64,000 bases of DNA from Cohnella kolymensis (GTDB lineage: Bacteria > Bacillota > Bacilli > Paenibacillales > Paenibacillaceae): assembly GCF_000829465.1 (NCBI RefSeq), contig NZ_JXAL01000001.1, positions 620,001-684,000 on the forward strand, read 5' to 3'. Both the position numbers and the translations under genes were made by a program. The notes beneath the pieces are model-generated. The model worked only from the letters and a program-made list of their open reading frames with translations, was not told the origin of the DNA and made no database searches. Shown piece by piece: positions 43,766-53,344 of the stretch. The number at the start of each line of letters is the position of its first letter. Positions within the stretch are counted from its first letter, which is position 1.

Positions 43766-45306
43766 TCACCATGTCTTCTGCTGAAAAGCCGCTATCGCTT
43801 CATATTCCTCTTCAAACTTGCGGGAAATCGAGATATAAATCGGCAGCAGCTCATGGTAAATCTGAGCATTCCTCTTAATCGGCTTGTGAGCATGAGTCGC
43901 CCCGACCATGTCGGCAACAATCTCCAGGCGGTCGGTCTTTCCCACCGCATACAGTCCCAGCACCGCTGCGCCCAGGCAGGAGCTTTCATAGCTCTCGGGG
44001 ATGACCACTTCCTGATCGAAAATATCCGCCATCATCTGCCTCCACAACGCAGAACGGGCGAATCCGCCGGTGGCATGAATTTTCGCAGGACGTCCCATCC
44101 TTTCTTCCATTGCCAACAATACGGTGTACAGATTAAAAATGATGCCCTCCAGCACGGCGCGTATCATATGTTCCTTCCGGTGTTGCAGCGTCAAACCGAA
44201 AAAGGAGCCTCGGGCATGCGCATTCCATAAGGGAGCCCGTTCTCCCGTCAAATAGGGGTGGAAGATCAATCCGTCCGCGCCCGGTTTTACTTTCTCGACG
44301 ATCTGCATCAGCAAATCATATGAATCCAAGCCCAGACGGCCGGCGTCTCCACCTCCGCAGCCGCAAACTCGTCCCGCACCCACCGGAACAGAATTCCTCC
44401 GTTGTTTACCGCTCCTCCAATGACCCAATGCTTTTCCGTTAACGCATAACAAAAAATTCTACCCTTAGGATCGGTCATCGGCCGGTCAACGACTGTCCGA
44501 ATGGCGCCGCTGGTTCCGATTGTGACCGCAACGACCCCCGGTTCAATTGCGTTGACGCCGAGATTGGAGAGAACACCGTCACTGGCTCCTACAATGAATG
44601 GAGTAGACTGCGCAATCCCCATTTCTGCCGAGAATGCCGGGTTCAGCCCCTTTAATGCATAAGTCGTCGGTACGAGCGTTGACAGTTGGTCCCTTCTAAC
44701 CCCCGCCAAGGTCAGCGCTTCTTCGTCCCAATCCAATTTCTCCAGGTTCATCATCCCGGTCGCCGATGCAATGGAATAGTCCACGACATATTCGTTGAAA
44801 AGCTTGGCCAGGACATATTCTTTTATCGAAATAAACTTGCTCGCCTGTTGAAATAAATCCGCGTGTTCGTGGCGCAGCCACATTAATTTGGGCAGCGGGG
44901 ACATCGGATGAATCGGGGTACCTGTCCGCAAATAGATCTCATGGCCGCCCATGTCGCGTTTCAACCGCTCAGCCCATTCAGCACTGCGGTTATCTCCCCA
45001 AGTGATGCATCGGGTCAGCGGTTTGCCGTCAGCATTGACAGCAATCACACTGTGCATCGCCGAACTGAAGGAGACAAACATTACTTGATCGGCTCTCGCC
45101 TCACTCTGAATCATTACCTGCTTTAACGTACGGACGACCGCGTGAAAAATTTCGTCCGGGTCCTGCTCCGCCGTAGATGCGGTAGGTGTATATAACGGAT
45201 ATCCGGCATCCGCCTTAGTTACAACCTTACCGTCTTCTTCGAACAGCACGGCTTTCGTGCTGGTTGTCCCAATATCAACGCCAATCATATATAAACCTTT
45301 GCTCAC
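43766..45306 (-). pseudogene. gntK: Gluconokinase (FGGY family), frameshifted
   Basis: Two frames together make a complete FGGY kinase of about 513 residues. The first starts MIGVDIGTTSTKAVLFEEDG (phosphate-1) and includes WGDNRSAEWAERL, VGASDGVLSNLG and VTIGTSGAIRTV. The second carries FHPYLTGERAPLWNAHARGS and HATGGFARSALWRQMMAD. Homology switches at about 44345-44352, where one base appears missing after FAAAEV. It phosphorylates gluconate to 6-phosphogluconate. It follows gntP by 39 bp and is controlled by GntR. Either an assembly indel or loss of the gluconate route. Confidence 0.9.
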
Positions 45307-45345
45307 TGATAAACCCCCTCGCTCTCCTGACGAGCTCTTTACCCC

Positions 45346-46707
45346 TTACATTACGGTGCTGAGGAGAAGAATAAAGATCAATGCCGTCACAGACAAAATG
45401 GTTTCCATAACGGTCCATGATTTTAACGTTTGCGGAACGGTCATGTTGAAGAACTCCTTGACCATCCAGAATCCCGCATCGTTCACATGCGACAGCACAA
45501 GCGACCCGGCACCTGTCGCAAGTACCGTCAGCTCAATATTGGCATCGGGATTAAGCGCAAGTACCGGAGCGACAATACCGGCCGCCGTTGTCATTGCCAC
45601 GGTTGCCGAACCGGTTGCGACGCGGATTAACGCAGCTACAAACCAGGCGAACAAAATAATATTGATATTAGCTTGGGTTGCGATCTCGGCAATCGCTCCG
45701 CCTACGCCGCTTGTTATCAATACTTGTTTAAACGCTCCGCCGGCTCCGATAATCAAGATGATCGTTGCGGTAGGCGCCAAGCACTCGCTTGTGAAACGGG
45801 ATATGTCTTCTTTATTGAAGCCCCTTGCAAACCCGAGTGAGTAAAAGGCGAACACAACGGAGATCAGCAGCGCAATAATCTCATGGCCGATAAATTGGGC
45901 GAACTGTGTAAAGCCGTTAGTCGCATCCGGATCAGCAATGATAGCCACCGACCCTACTAACATCAATATAACGGGCAGCAGTATCGTAAACAACGTGATT
46001 CCGAAGCCCGGAAGATCACGTGTAGCCTTGGAAGCGAACTGTTCGGCCAGCTCGGCCGGAGGTTCAACCTGGATTCGCTTGCCGATGTATTTACCGAAAA
46101 GAGGACCTGCAATAATCGCGGTCGGCAAACCGATAAGAATCGAATACAGAATCGTGCGGCCAAGATCCGCACCGTATGCTTCAATGGCAATCATTGGAGC
46201 CGGATGCGGCGGCACCAGCCCGTGAACGGTAGATAGGCCGGCTAATACCGGTATCCCGATCTGCAGCAAGGACATCTTTGTTTTACGCGCTACGATGAAC
46301 ACGATCGGAATTAACAGAATGACACCGACCTCGAAGAACACCGGTATCCCTACAACAAATCCGACGATCATCATCGCCCAATGGACACGCTTCTCGCCGA
46401 ATTTATCGACGAGCGTGGTGGCGATCCGTTCGGCTCCGCCGGACTCCGCCATCATTTTACCGAGCATGGTACCGAGTCCGATTACGATGGCAATTGTGCC
46501 TAATGTGCCGCCTAATCCACTGGTTACCGCTTTAATAATATCCGGTGAGCTCATTCCGGCTAGAAAACCGAGAAGGAGCGAAGAGATCAGCAATGTAACG
46601 AACGGGTTCCATTTGTATTTGGCGATAAGTACGACAAGAAACACAATACAGACCAATGCCCAAATAATTAACGTCAGATTATGACTGAGGCCGAAAATAC
46701 TGTTCAT
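45346..46707 (-). CDS. gntP: Gluconate:proton symporter GntP
   Basis: A 453-residue GntP-family permease with about 12-14 helices. Family stretches are LGTIAIVIGLGTMLGKMMAE, GLSTVHGLVPPHPAPMIAIE and SHVNDAGFWMVKEFFNM. It imports gluconate. A GntR operator lies 97-110 bp upstream and gntK follows, so gntP-gntK form a transcript regulated by gluconate. Confidence 0.93.
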   Translation of the reverse strand: MNSIFGLSHNLTLIIWALVCIVFLVVLIAKYKWNPFVTLLISSLLLGFLAGMSSPDIIKAVTSGLGGTLGTIAIVIGLGTMLGKMMAESGGAERIATTLVDKFGEKRVHWAMMIVGFVVGIPVFFEVGVILLIPIVFIVARKTKMSLLQIGIPVLAGLSTVHGLVPPHPAPMIAIEAYGADLGRTILYSILIGLPTAIIAGPLFGKYIGKRIQVEPPAELAEQFASKATRDLPGFGITLFTILLPVILMLVGSVAIIADPDATNGFTQFAQFIGHEIIALLISVVFAFYSLGFARGFNKEDISRFTSECLAPTATIILIIGAGGAFKQVLITSGVGGAIAEIATQANINIILFAWFVAALIRVATGSATVAMTTAAGIVAPVLALNPDANIELTVLATGAGSLVLSHVNDAGFWMVKEFFNMTVPQTLKSWTVMETILSVTALIFILLLSTVM

Positions 46708-46803
46708 GATTAATCTTCTCCATTTCTTCTGTTAATGTCATAGGACGTTTACTAGTGTGCCCGATTTTGGAAAAAACCGATACTTAATTTCGATAACTGG
46801 TAT

Positions 46804-46817
46804 ACTTGTCGACAAGT
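46804..46817. promoter_or_regulatory. GntR operator upstream of gntP
   Basis: ACTTGTCGACAAGT is a perfect 14-bp palindrome. It differs only in the two central bases from the site at 47551-47564 and matches the B. subtilis GntR operator (ATACTTGTATACAAGTAT) in both arms. Confidence 0.85.
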
Positions 46818-46850
46818 TAAGCGCGAATAGGGACGAGTTGCCTGCTCGAC

Positions 46851-47525
46851 TCATGACAAACTGCTGTGCAGGGTGACTTTCGAATCCGCGAAGTAATCTT
46901 GGACAACATTCCGGATCACGTTTACATCCTTTGTCTCAAGACCGCTGACAATCTTGCGATGCTTATCGATCACCATGCTCAGCTTGGCTGCCCCCTGGGA
47001 GAACACCTCCTCGGTAGTAATCAGCATCACAGTAAGAACGATTTGACGGATGCTTTTCCACAAATGCTGAATTCTTGCGTGTTTGGCTTCGATAATAATG
47101 GCTTCATGAAAACTAAAGTCCAGGTTCGAGAATGCAATCATGTCCTCGTGCTTTACGGCGAGCTCCATCTTGTCAATCATTTGCCGCAATTTTTCAAGCA
47201 ACTTGCCGTTGTCCACTGCCGCCAGCCGCTGTTGAGCAAAGCTCTCGATGAGAAAACGGACATCATACAACTCATCAAGGTCCTCGTCACTTAGGCCCAG
47301 CACAACCGCACCCATTCTCTCCAGACGGATCAGGCCCTCATTTGCTAACGCTTTCAGAGCTTCCCTGACCGGTGAACGACTTGTGCCGAACACCGCAGCC
47401 ACCCGGTTCTCTGAGATGACTTCACCGGCTTTAATCGTGCCGTCAATGACATGAAGCCTTAGCTCGCTGGCAATCCTGTCTCCCAGGGATGCTCCGTGCA
47501 GCCATTCTGAAGGATAATGCAGCAT
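46851..47525 (-). CDS. gntR: Gluconate operon repressor GntR (FCD-type)
   Basis: A 224-residue GntR regulator. The winged helix reads AAVFGTSRSPVREALKALAN, and the FCD domain has the acidic/histidine pattern ELYDVRFLIESFAQQRLAA and FSNLDFSFHEAIIIE. ATG at 47525 is chosen after AAGGAG; the frame extends upstream but without start signals. The palindrome at 47551 sits just upstream of its ribosome-binding site, which indicates autorepression, relieved by gluconate in B. subtilis. Confidence 0.93.
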   Translation of the reverse strand: MLHYPSEWLHGASLGDRIASELRLHVIDGTIKAGEVISENRVAAVFGTSRSPVREALKALANEGLIRLERMGAVVLGLSDEDLDELYDVRFLIESFAQQRLAAVDNGKLLEKLRQMIDKMELAVKHEDMIAFSNLDFSFHEAIIIEAKHARIQHLWKSIRQIVLTVMLITTEEVFSQGAAKLSMVIDKHRKIVSGLETKDVNVIRNVVQDYFADSKVTLHSSLS

Positions 47526-47550
47526 GCAGCAGGATCTCCTTAAATAGTGT

Positions 47551-47564
47551 ACTTGTATACAAGT
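47551..47564. promoter_or_regulatory. GntR operator upstream of gntR
   Basis: ACTTGTATACAAGT, a perfect palindrome identical to the core of the B. subtilis GntR operator, 26 bp upstream of the gntR ATG. Confidence 0.88.
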
Positions 47565-47622
47565 TAGCAAAAACATAATAACGATTTCACAAGAATCTGT
47601 AAAGAGCAGGTTCTTGAAAAAT

Positions 47623-47859
47623 TCAGGTCCATCCCCAGAAGAAGCCGTCCCGATCCCAAGCGACTTTACCGCCATGCAGCTTTCGGAACGCCTTTTTCAC
47701 CTCTTTGGACAGCGACGCATTCCCCTTCTCATTCACAAAAACAAACTCTTCGCCGAAATGATTTCTTATGTATTCAATCGCATCAGCTTGATGAAGGATC
47801 CCTCTGAATTTGATTTCTTGTACCATCCACTCGGCGACCTGCTGTTCTGTAATTTCCAA
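47623..47859 (-). CDS. Small conserved protein, DUF6953-like
   Basis: 78 residues with the pattern QQVAEWMVQEIKFRGILHQA, then YIRNHFGEEFVFVNEKGN and KAFRKLHGGKVAWDRDGFFW. I recognise this as resembling a small Bacillales family (DUF6953) of unknown function. It sits 15 bp downstream of the ZIP transporter stop, probably in one transcript. Confidence 0.7.
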   Translation of the reverse strand: MEITEQQVAEWMVQEIKFRGILHQADAIEYIRNHFGEEFVFVNEKGNASLSKEVKKAFRKLHGGKVAWDRDGFFWGWT

Positions 47860-47874
47860 GCGCTGCTCACTCCT

Positions 47875-48606
47875 CTAGCCAAATACAAAACTGATATATA
47901 CCATCGCTAACAGCCCCACAATAAACGAATAAGTGGATACCCGTTCGTACCCGTGACCATGGCTTTCCGGAATCAGTTCCTTATATACGATGAACATCAT
48001 GGCGCCTGCCGCGAAAGATAATCCGAAGCCGATCACCCATTGAATGTAACTGGCCGTAAAATATCCGACGAACGCAGACAGCATCTCCATTAAGCCTGTC
48101 AGGGCAACGATCAGTAAAGATTTCAGCTTACGTTGACCCGAGTTCAGAAGGAATACGGCCAGCACCAGTCCTTCCGGCATGTTCTGAGCGCCGATCGAAA
48201 TCGCCACCATCGGGCCTAATCCTGCATTGTTGCTGGCATAACTGAAACCCGTACTCAGCCCTTCCGGAATGTTATGGATGAATAACGCTATGATGACCAG
48301 TAAAGATTTGCTGTCAAAAGAGCTCAGCCCGGAGTCATTCTCCACATCGATGTGCGGAATGTTTCTCTCTATGATATCCAGAGTAATAATCCCGATTAAA
48401 AATCCGACGGTCAGTCCGATAATACCGCCTTCTTTAATGGACTGAGGCATAAGCCCGAATGTCGATGCGGACACCATGATCCCCGCCGTGAAAGCGATGA
48501 GGACGTCCTTCCACTTTTCGGACAGCTTCTTAATAAACAGCAAAGGAACCGCGCCCAGAACGGTGGCCATCGCCGATATAAAACTACCCAGTAATGCAGT
48601 CTCCAC
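47875..48606 (-). CDS. ZIP-family divalent metal transporter
   Basis: About 243 residues and eight helices. The metal-site motifs of ZIP helices IV and V are ALFIHNIPEGLSTGFSYA and SIGAQNMPEGLVLAVFLL. It probably imports or exports Zn2+ or another divalent cation. Three possible starts (TTG 48612, TTG 48609, GTG 48606) follow AAAGGAG; GTG at 48606 has the best spacing. No Zur-like box was identified upstream. Confidence 0.9.
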   Translation of the reverse strand: METALLGSFISAMATVLGAVPLLFIKKLSEKWKDVLIAFTAGIMVSASTFGLMPQSIKEGGIIGLTVGFLIGIITLDIIERNIPHIDVENDSGLSSFDSKSLLVIIALFIHNIPEGLSTGFSYASNNAGLGPMVAISIGAQNMPEGLVLAVFLLNSGQRKLKSLLIVALTGLMEMLSAFVGYFTASYIQWVIGFGLSFAAGAMMFIVYKELIPESHGHGYERVSTYSFIVGLLAMVYISFVFG

Positions 48607-48711
48607 CAACAAAGCTCCTTTAAAAATGAAAGTGTCGTTTGAAGTATACCATATTAACCTTTTATGTTATTACCCGCCAATAACAGTCGTGATCATTTCT
48701 TTTGTTTCAAA

Positions 48712-48744
48712 TCAAAAAAACGCTGACCTCTTGCGGTCAGCGTT
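48712..48744 (-). terminator. Rho-independent terminator of the small gene at 48762
   Basis: AACGCTGACC and GGTCAGCGTT form a perfect 10-bp stem followed on the minus strand by TTTTTTTG. Confidence 0.85.
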
Positions 48745-48761
48745 TTATAACGAGCAGCTTC

Positions 48762-48944
48762 TTAATTTGATTGGTTTCTCACGGCATTCAGTTGATATTC
48801 ATTCTGATGAAGCTCTTTAATCATCGATTGATATAAATTGCTCTCTTGTCCACCCAATCCGCATCTGTTCTTTTTCAACATCAAATGGCTGATATTCCGT
48901 TTCAATATTTCACTCCGTCGCCCGAGGATCTCGATGTAAGTCAA
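48762..48944 (-). CDS. Small hypothetical protein (possibly Spo0E-like)
   Basis: 60 residues from a TTG start preceded by GGAGG. The sequence starts MTYIEILGRRSEILKRN and contains SNLYQSMIKELHQ. Length and amphipathic helical character resemble Spo0E-type aspartyl phosphatases, but the SQxLD motif is not present in its usual form, so I do not assign it. It has its own terminator. Confidence 0.5.
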   Translation of the reverse strand: MTYIEILGRRSEILKRNISHLMLKKNRCGLGGQESNLYQSMIKELHQNEYQLNAVRNQSN

Positions 48945-49203
48945 AACTAGAAAACCTCCAATTTTGTTCTGATCATCTGTCTTCTTAAGTATAACGAACA
49001 CGAGTTGTGAGGGAAAACAGCATATGAAGGCGATTGCCGTTATAGGTCGTATTATAGTAACAATAACATTCCGAGACCTTACGGCGTTCGAAATGTTCCT
49101 TGCCTATGCTCCGAATAACTCGTTTTTTCAAAAGTAATACCCGGTAATACAAAACGGCCGCTTCCCGGTATGATGCCGAAAATGGCCGCTTCTGCTCATG
49201 CTA

Positions 49204-50621
49204 TTAGAAAAGTGTGAACGACGTCAATGCTGAGCTGGAAGTATAACCGGTCTTGCTAGCTGTTGCTTTTACCCTATAGGTCCCTGTCGCACTGTAAATC
49301 GTTGTTCCCATGCTGAAAACGACTTGTCCATTCGTGGAGGTGGCTGCGCTGCCTGTAAGGACAGAGCCGGTCGGCGTGGTAATGTTAACCGTTACGGAAG
49401 CTCCGGACAAAGCAAGGCCATTCGCGTCCTTAACATTTACCGTAATTAATACCTTCGCCTGTTATATAAAGACTTTTGTTCGTGGACACTTTCGTGCTCG
49501 TCGTCATAGCAGCCGGCGGAGATGTGACTGAACCATATGGCGCCTGAATCAAACCATAGCCGTACCATGTATCCCTGCCGGCCGCACCGAGGTCAACGAC
49601 GGTTTGATCAAGCTTCGAGCGAAGTGCCGTATACGAGAGTGTCGGATTCGCCTGCTTGATCAGCGCAAGGTTTCCCGTCACGTAAGGCGTAGCCATGGAA
49701 GTCCCGCTCATTGTCGCATAGCTGTTGTTCAAGTAGGTGCTTGTGACGTTAACACCTGGTGCGGCCACTTCTACCTTACTTCCAGTTGCCGAGAAATACC
49801 CCCTTTGGTTAGTGGAGTCAATAGCAGCGACAGCGATAGCCGATTCATAACGAGCCGGGTATTCCAACGTGTCTCCGCTTCCGTTAGCCGTACCGTTGTT
49901 GCCGGCGGCAGCGACGACCAGTATTCCGTTGCTATAAGCTTTATCGACGACTTGATGCAGCGTCAATGAATCCTGCGGACTGCCGAGACTGAGGTTAATC
50001 AGATCCATGCGGTTCGTAATCGACCAGTCGATTCCTGCAATGATATCCGACAGATAACCGGATCCGTCGTAGTCGAGCGCTTTTACCGCATAGATACTGG
50101 AATCCGGAGCAATGCCGACTACGCCAATGGTGTTATTCCGGGCTCCAATGATGCCGGCCACGTGTGTGCCATGGCCGTTATCATCGGCATACGAAGCGGT
50201 ATAGGAAACAAAAGATGCGCCACCCGTAACGCTCAAATCTTCGTGCGGGGCGATTCCTGTATCCACTACCGCAATTTTAACGCCTTTTCCCGTGTAGTTC
50301 GATGACCAAGCCCTTCGGTGCCTTCGTTTGAGCGATGCCCCAGTCCGCGGTCTGGCTTTGCACGTGCACGATCAGATCTTTTTCAATAAATTGTACATTC
50401 GGATCGTTGGTCAAGCTTTGAATGGCTTCCGCAGTCAAGGACACGGACATCGCTTCAACATTTGCAAATTCCCGATGAATCTTACCGTTTTTCTTCAATA
50501 TCAGGTCTTTGTCTTTCTTATGTTTAAAATGAACGATAACTCTCTCGTCCGGGGATGACGCTTGAGCGGTGAAGGGAAGCGTGCTTACTGCCAGAATGGC
50601 GAAGAACAGCAGATAGCTCAT
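49204..50621 (-). pseudogene. Subtilisin-family serine protease, two frameshifts
   Basis: Three frames together encode an exported protease. It has a signal-like N-terminus (YLLFFAILAVSTLPFTAQAS), an I9-type propeptide ending VQFIEKDLIVHVQSQTADWG, and a peptidase S8 domain with the Asp in MDTGIAPHEDLS, the His in DDNGHGTHVAGIIGA and the Ser in TMSGTSMATPYVTGNLALI. A C-terminal beta-sandwich follows (GASVTVNITTPTGSVLTGSA). Extra bases shift the frame at 50311-50313 (GGG where GG is expected) and at 49452-49453. Removing each gives continuous homology, KAWSSNYTGKGVKIAVVDTG across the first. Inactive as it reads, unless these are assembly errors. Confidence 0.88.
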
Positions 50622-51047
50622 TCATATTAGAAGATTTTTCCTTAGGCGACATGAGCAAGATTTCATAGGACCTGAAGAGAGGGACTTTTTTATCATAGAT
50701 GAGCAGTTAGTCACAGAAAAATCCACTAGGGCCACGCCATTCGGATGATATTAACGAGCATAAGGAGGCGCCAATTACAGCCCGTTTAGTTTTAGATCTT
50801 TGTGCTCAGGTGAAATAGAAGTATAAAGGAGGAATTTGGGGATAGTTTATCAAATACATATATTGCTGGGGCACTACTGTTCTATTGCGAAAGCGCATAC
50901 ATCGCACCTTTAAAATTTTACTTCCGTGGCTTTTCTGCTTACATTGGCTTTTTATGTCAATTTTGCGTGAAAGGAGCTGATGGGCCGGTCTCTTTACATG
51001 AAATTGTCTAGCGAACGGGCATCTATATTAATTCGGTTGGGAGTGTT
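50622..51047. other. Gene-free divergent region between protease and metP
   Basis: No coding frame. It should hold the promoters of both divergent genes. I looked for a SAM or T-box leader in front of the methionine-type transporter and did not find one. The plus strand is AT-rich after 50820 with GGAGG-like islands that have no following frame. Confidence 0.5.
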
Positions 51048-52597
51048 ATGGAGATGGAACGTGAACAGTGGGGCAGCAGAGTCGGGTTTATACTAGCGGC
51101 TTCAGGCTCGGCTATCGGTCTGGGAAATATATGGAGATTCCCTTATGTGGCGTATGAGAACGGCGGCGGAGCATTCTTGATCCCCTATTTCTTTGCGCTT
51201 TTGACTGCGGGAATCCCGATCCTCTTGTTGGAATTCGGCATCGGTCGTCTGGGTGGCGGATCCGCACCGTATTCCCTCAGAAGTCTGTCTAAGAGATTTG
51301 AATGGTTAGGTTGGCTGCAGTCGTTGATCTGCTTCGTTATCACAACTTATTACGTGGCCGTTATCGCATGGGCATTCGCCTATTTCTTCTATTCGTTTAA
51401 CTTGGCTTGGGGCGATGATACTCAGGCGTTTCTATTCGGCACTCATCTGGGTCTTCCCGATGACGTGGTCACAGCAAGCGGATGGAACTTTGGCGGCATT
51501 CAATGGCGCGTATTGTTACCACTGCTGGCTGTATGGGTTTTACCTACTATGTGCTGTACAAAGGCGTTAAAAAAGGGATCGAAAAGCTAAACGTTATTTT
51601 CATGCCTATTTTGTGGGTCATCATGATCCTTTTCGTCATCCGTGCTGTAACGCTTGAAGGGGCTGCCGAAGGATTGAATCACCTGTTCACGCCTGACTTT
51701 GCAAAGATTCTTCCCGGCTTCCTCGGCGGAACAAACCCGGAATGGTATAGCGTGTGGATTGCGGCTTACGGTCAAATTTTCTTCAGTTTATCGGTAGCGT
51801 TCGCGATTATGATAACCTATAGCAGCTACATGAACAAAAAGATGGAGGTTAACAATAGCGGCTTTATCATGGCTTTCAGCAATAGCGGCTTTGAATTTCT
51901 CGCGGCGATCGGGGTGTTTGCCGCTATCGGCTTCATGGCTGCAACGAGTGGAAGCGATGTTAAAGACGTTGCCGCGGCCGGCGTAGGACTGGCGTTCGTC
52001 GTATTCCCAAAAATCATCAACGCTTTCCCCGGGATGAATGGATTTTTCGGCGCATTGTTTTTCTTGTCCTTAATTATCGCGGGATTCACTTCGCTCGTTT
52101 CCATTATCGAAGTTTTGATTGCCGCAGTTATGGATAAATTCCGCATGACACGTAAAGCTGCCGTCAATTGGGTAGTAGGCATCTGCGCGTTTGTCAGTTT
52201 GATCTATGTAACCGGTGCGGGGCTTGTGGTTTTGGACATTGTAGATCATTTCATCAACAGCTTCGGTATCGTCATTTCGGGTCTATTGGAGGTTCTCATG
52301 CTCGGTTGGCTCTATAAATTGAGCCGAATTCGGGAGGAAAACAATCTTGTATCCGATTATCGGATCGGAGCCTGGTGGGATGTGATGATTAAATTCGTCA
52401 CGCCGCTGTTTCTATTGTTTATGACCTATAAGAACTTTGAGTTGGAGTTCTCTAAGGCGTATGAAGGATATCCGGATCACGCGCTGCTGACATTCGGGTG
52501 GGGCAGCCTGATACTTTCTGTTATAGCTTGTGTGATCTTAACGTACGGTTTCTCCTGGCACAAGGAGCCACATGAACGGGAGGTATTCAAAGCATGA
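51048..52597 (+). pseudogene. metP: Sodium:neurotransmitter-symporter family transporter MetP-like, frameshifted
   Basis: Two frames together encode an NSS transporter of about 516 residues. The first frame has REQWGSRVGFILAASGSAIG and LGNIWRFPYVAYENGGGAFL, the sodium-site unwound helix 1. It runs to LLAVWV, and homology continues in the other frame with TYYVLYKGVKKGIEKLNVIF. The break is in a TTTT run (51538-51541) that seems to lack one T. The small metS-type gene overlapping its stop identifies it as a MetPS-like methionine (or alanine) importer. GGGAG precedes the ATG. Confidence 0.85.
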
Positions 52598-52698
52598 GCG
52601 GCGGCGCGATCGGTATGTTTCTCTTTGGAGCCATCCTCCTGTGGGGCGGAATGGCGGTAACTATTGCAATAGCAATTAAGAAGAACAAGTCATCATAA
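52594..52698 (+). CDS. metS: MetS-family NSS transporter small subunit
   Basis: A 34-residue membrane peptide, MSGGAIGMFLFGAILLWGGM followed by AVTIAIAIKKNKSS. It is one transmembrane helix with a basic tail, matching the small MetS subunit of bacterial MetPS transporters. Its ATG overlaps the metP stop (ATGA), so translation is coupled. Confidence 0.88.
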   Translation: MSGGAIGMFLFGAILLWGGMAVTIAIAIKKNKSS

Positions 52699-52720
52699 CC
52701 TGCGAGTGATGTAAATGCGG

Positions 52721-52760
52721 AATGGCGTTCAAATTGGCTGACAATTTGAACGCCATTTTT
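52721..52760 (+). terminator. Rho-independent terminator of metPS
   Basis: A perfect 16-bp stem (AATGGCGTTCAAATTG / CAATTTGAACGCCATT) with loop GCTGA, followed by Ts. It also faces the minus-strand gene end at 52795. Confidence 0.9.
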
Positions 52761-52794
52761 GTGATACAGCGGGTCAACTAAACATCCCTAATTG

Positions 52795-53106
52795 CTACAT
52801 TAAATGTACACCATCGGAAGATACCCAATAGTCTTTGAATTTGCCACGCTCTAGAAGAAAAATGTAGGGTCCATCTACAATTGGACCTACCTCGATATCC
52901 ATTTTTACATCTTTGAAAAACGCACAACCATCCGAGATTATTCCCTTTAATGCTTCTGCTCCTTTTCGATCATCCTTAGATTTACCATCGGTTCTTGCCT
53001 GATGGACAGCACAATCGGGAGCGGTCACTTTATCGAGTACTGAAGCATCCTCATTCCAAGCTTTTACCCATAATTGATAGGTTTGTGCTCCTTCTCGTTC
53101 AGTCAA
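52795..53106 (-). CDS. SnoaL/NTF2-like small protein
   Basis: 103 residues resembling the N-terminal two thirds of SnoaL-type ester cyclase or NTF2-fold proteins (YQLWVKAWNEDASVLDKVTA; APDCAVHQA). The C-terminus ends early at VSSDGVHLM, where family members usually have another strand or two, so it may be slightly truncated. Function unknown. Confidence 0.6.
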   Translation of the reverse strand: MTEREGAQTYQLWVKAWNEDASVLDKVTAPDCAVHQARTDGKSKDDRKGAEALKGIISDGCAFFKDVKMDIEVGPIVDGPYIFLLERGKFKDYWVSSDGVHLM

Positions 53107-53344
53107 TTTAAATACCTCCTAACCTAATAGTTTGACAAAAAATATGACTTCTCTCTCTCTATTTTTGATAAACTTGCCACATATAATTTCTACTTCGTTA
53201 TACAACTATCCCACCCTTTTAGTTTATTGAAATGTCGTACCCGTTTAAAGTAGGATTTCTTTCTGCATGCCGCAGCAAAAAACGTCAAGAACCCCCCGGG
53301 GATACATGTTACATTTAGTCCACGAAAGGAGGGGAACACGTCAA

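Noticed and set aside
48762-48944. Assignment as a Spo0E-family phosphatase
   Set aside because: Length fits, but the defining SQ-x-L-D motif is not present, so it is left hypothetical.
50870-50910. A cre-like sequence TTGCGAAAGCGCATACA upstream of metP
   Set aside because: It lacks the required AA after TGN in the left half; only the centre matches.
50660-51040. A possible SAM-type riboswitch in front of metP (GGCGCCAATTACAGCC resembles its 3' end)
   Set aside because: The conserved core helices and the CTC...GAGGGACTGGCC-like elements are missing.
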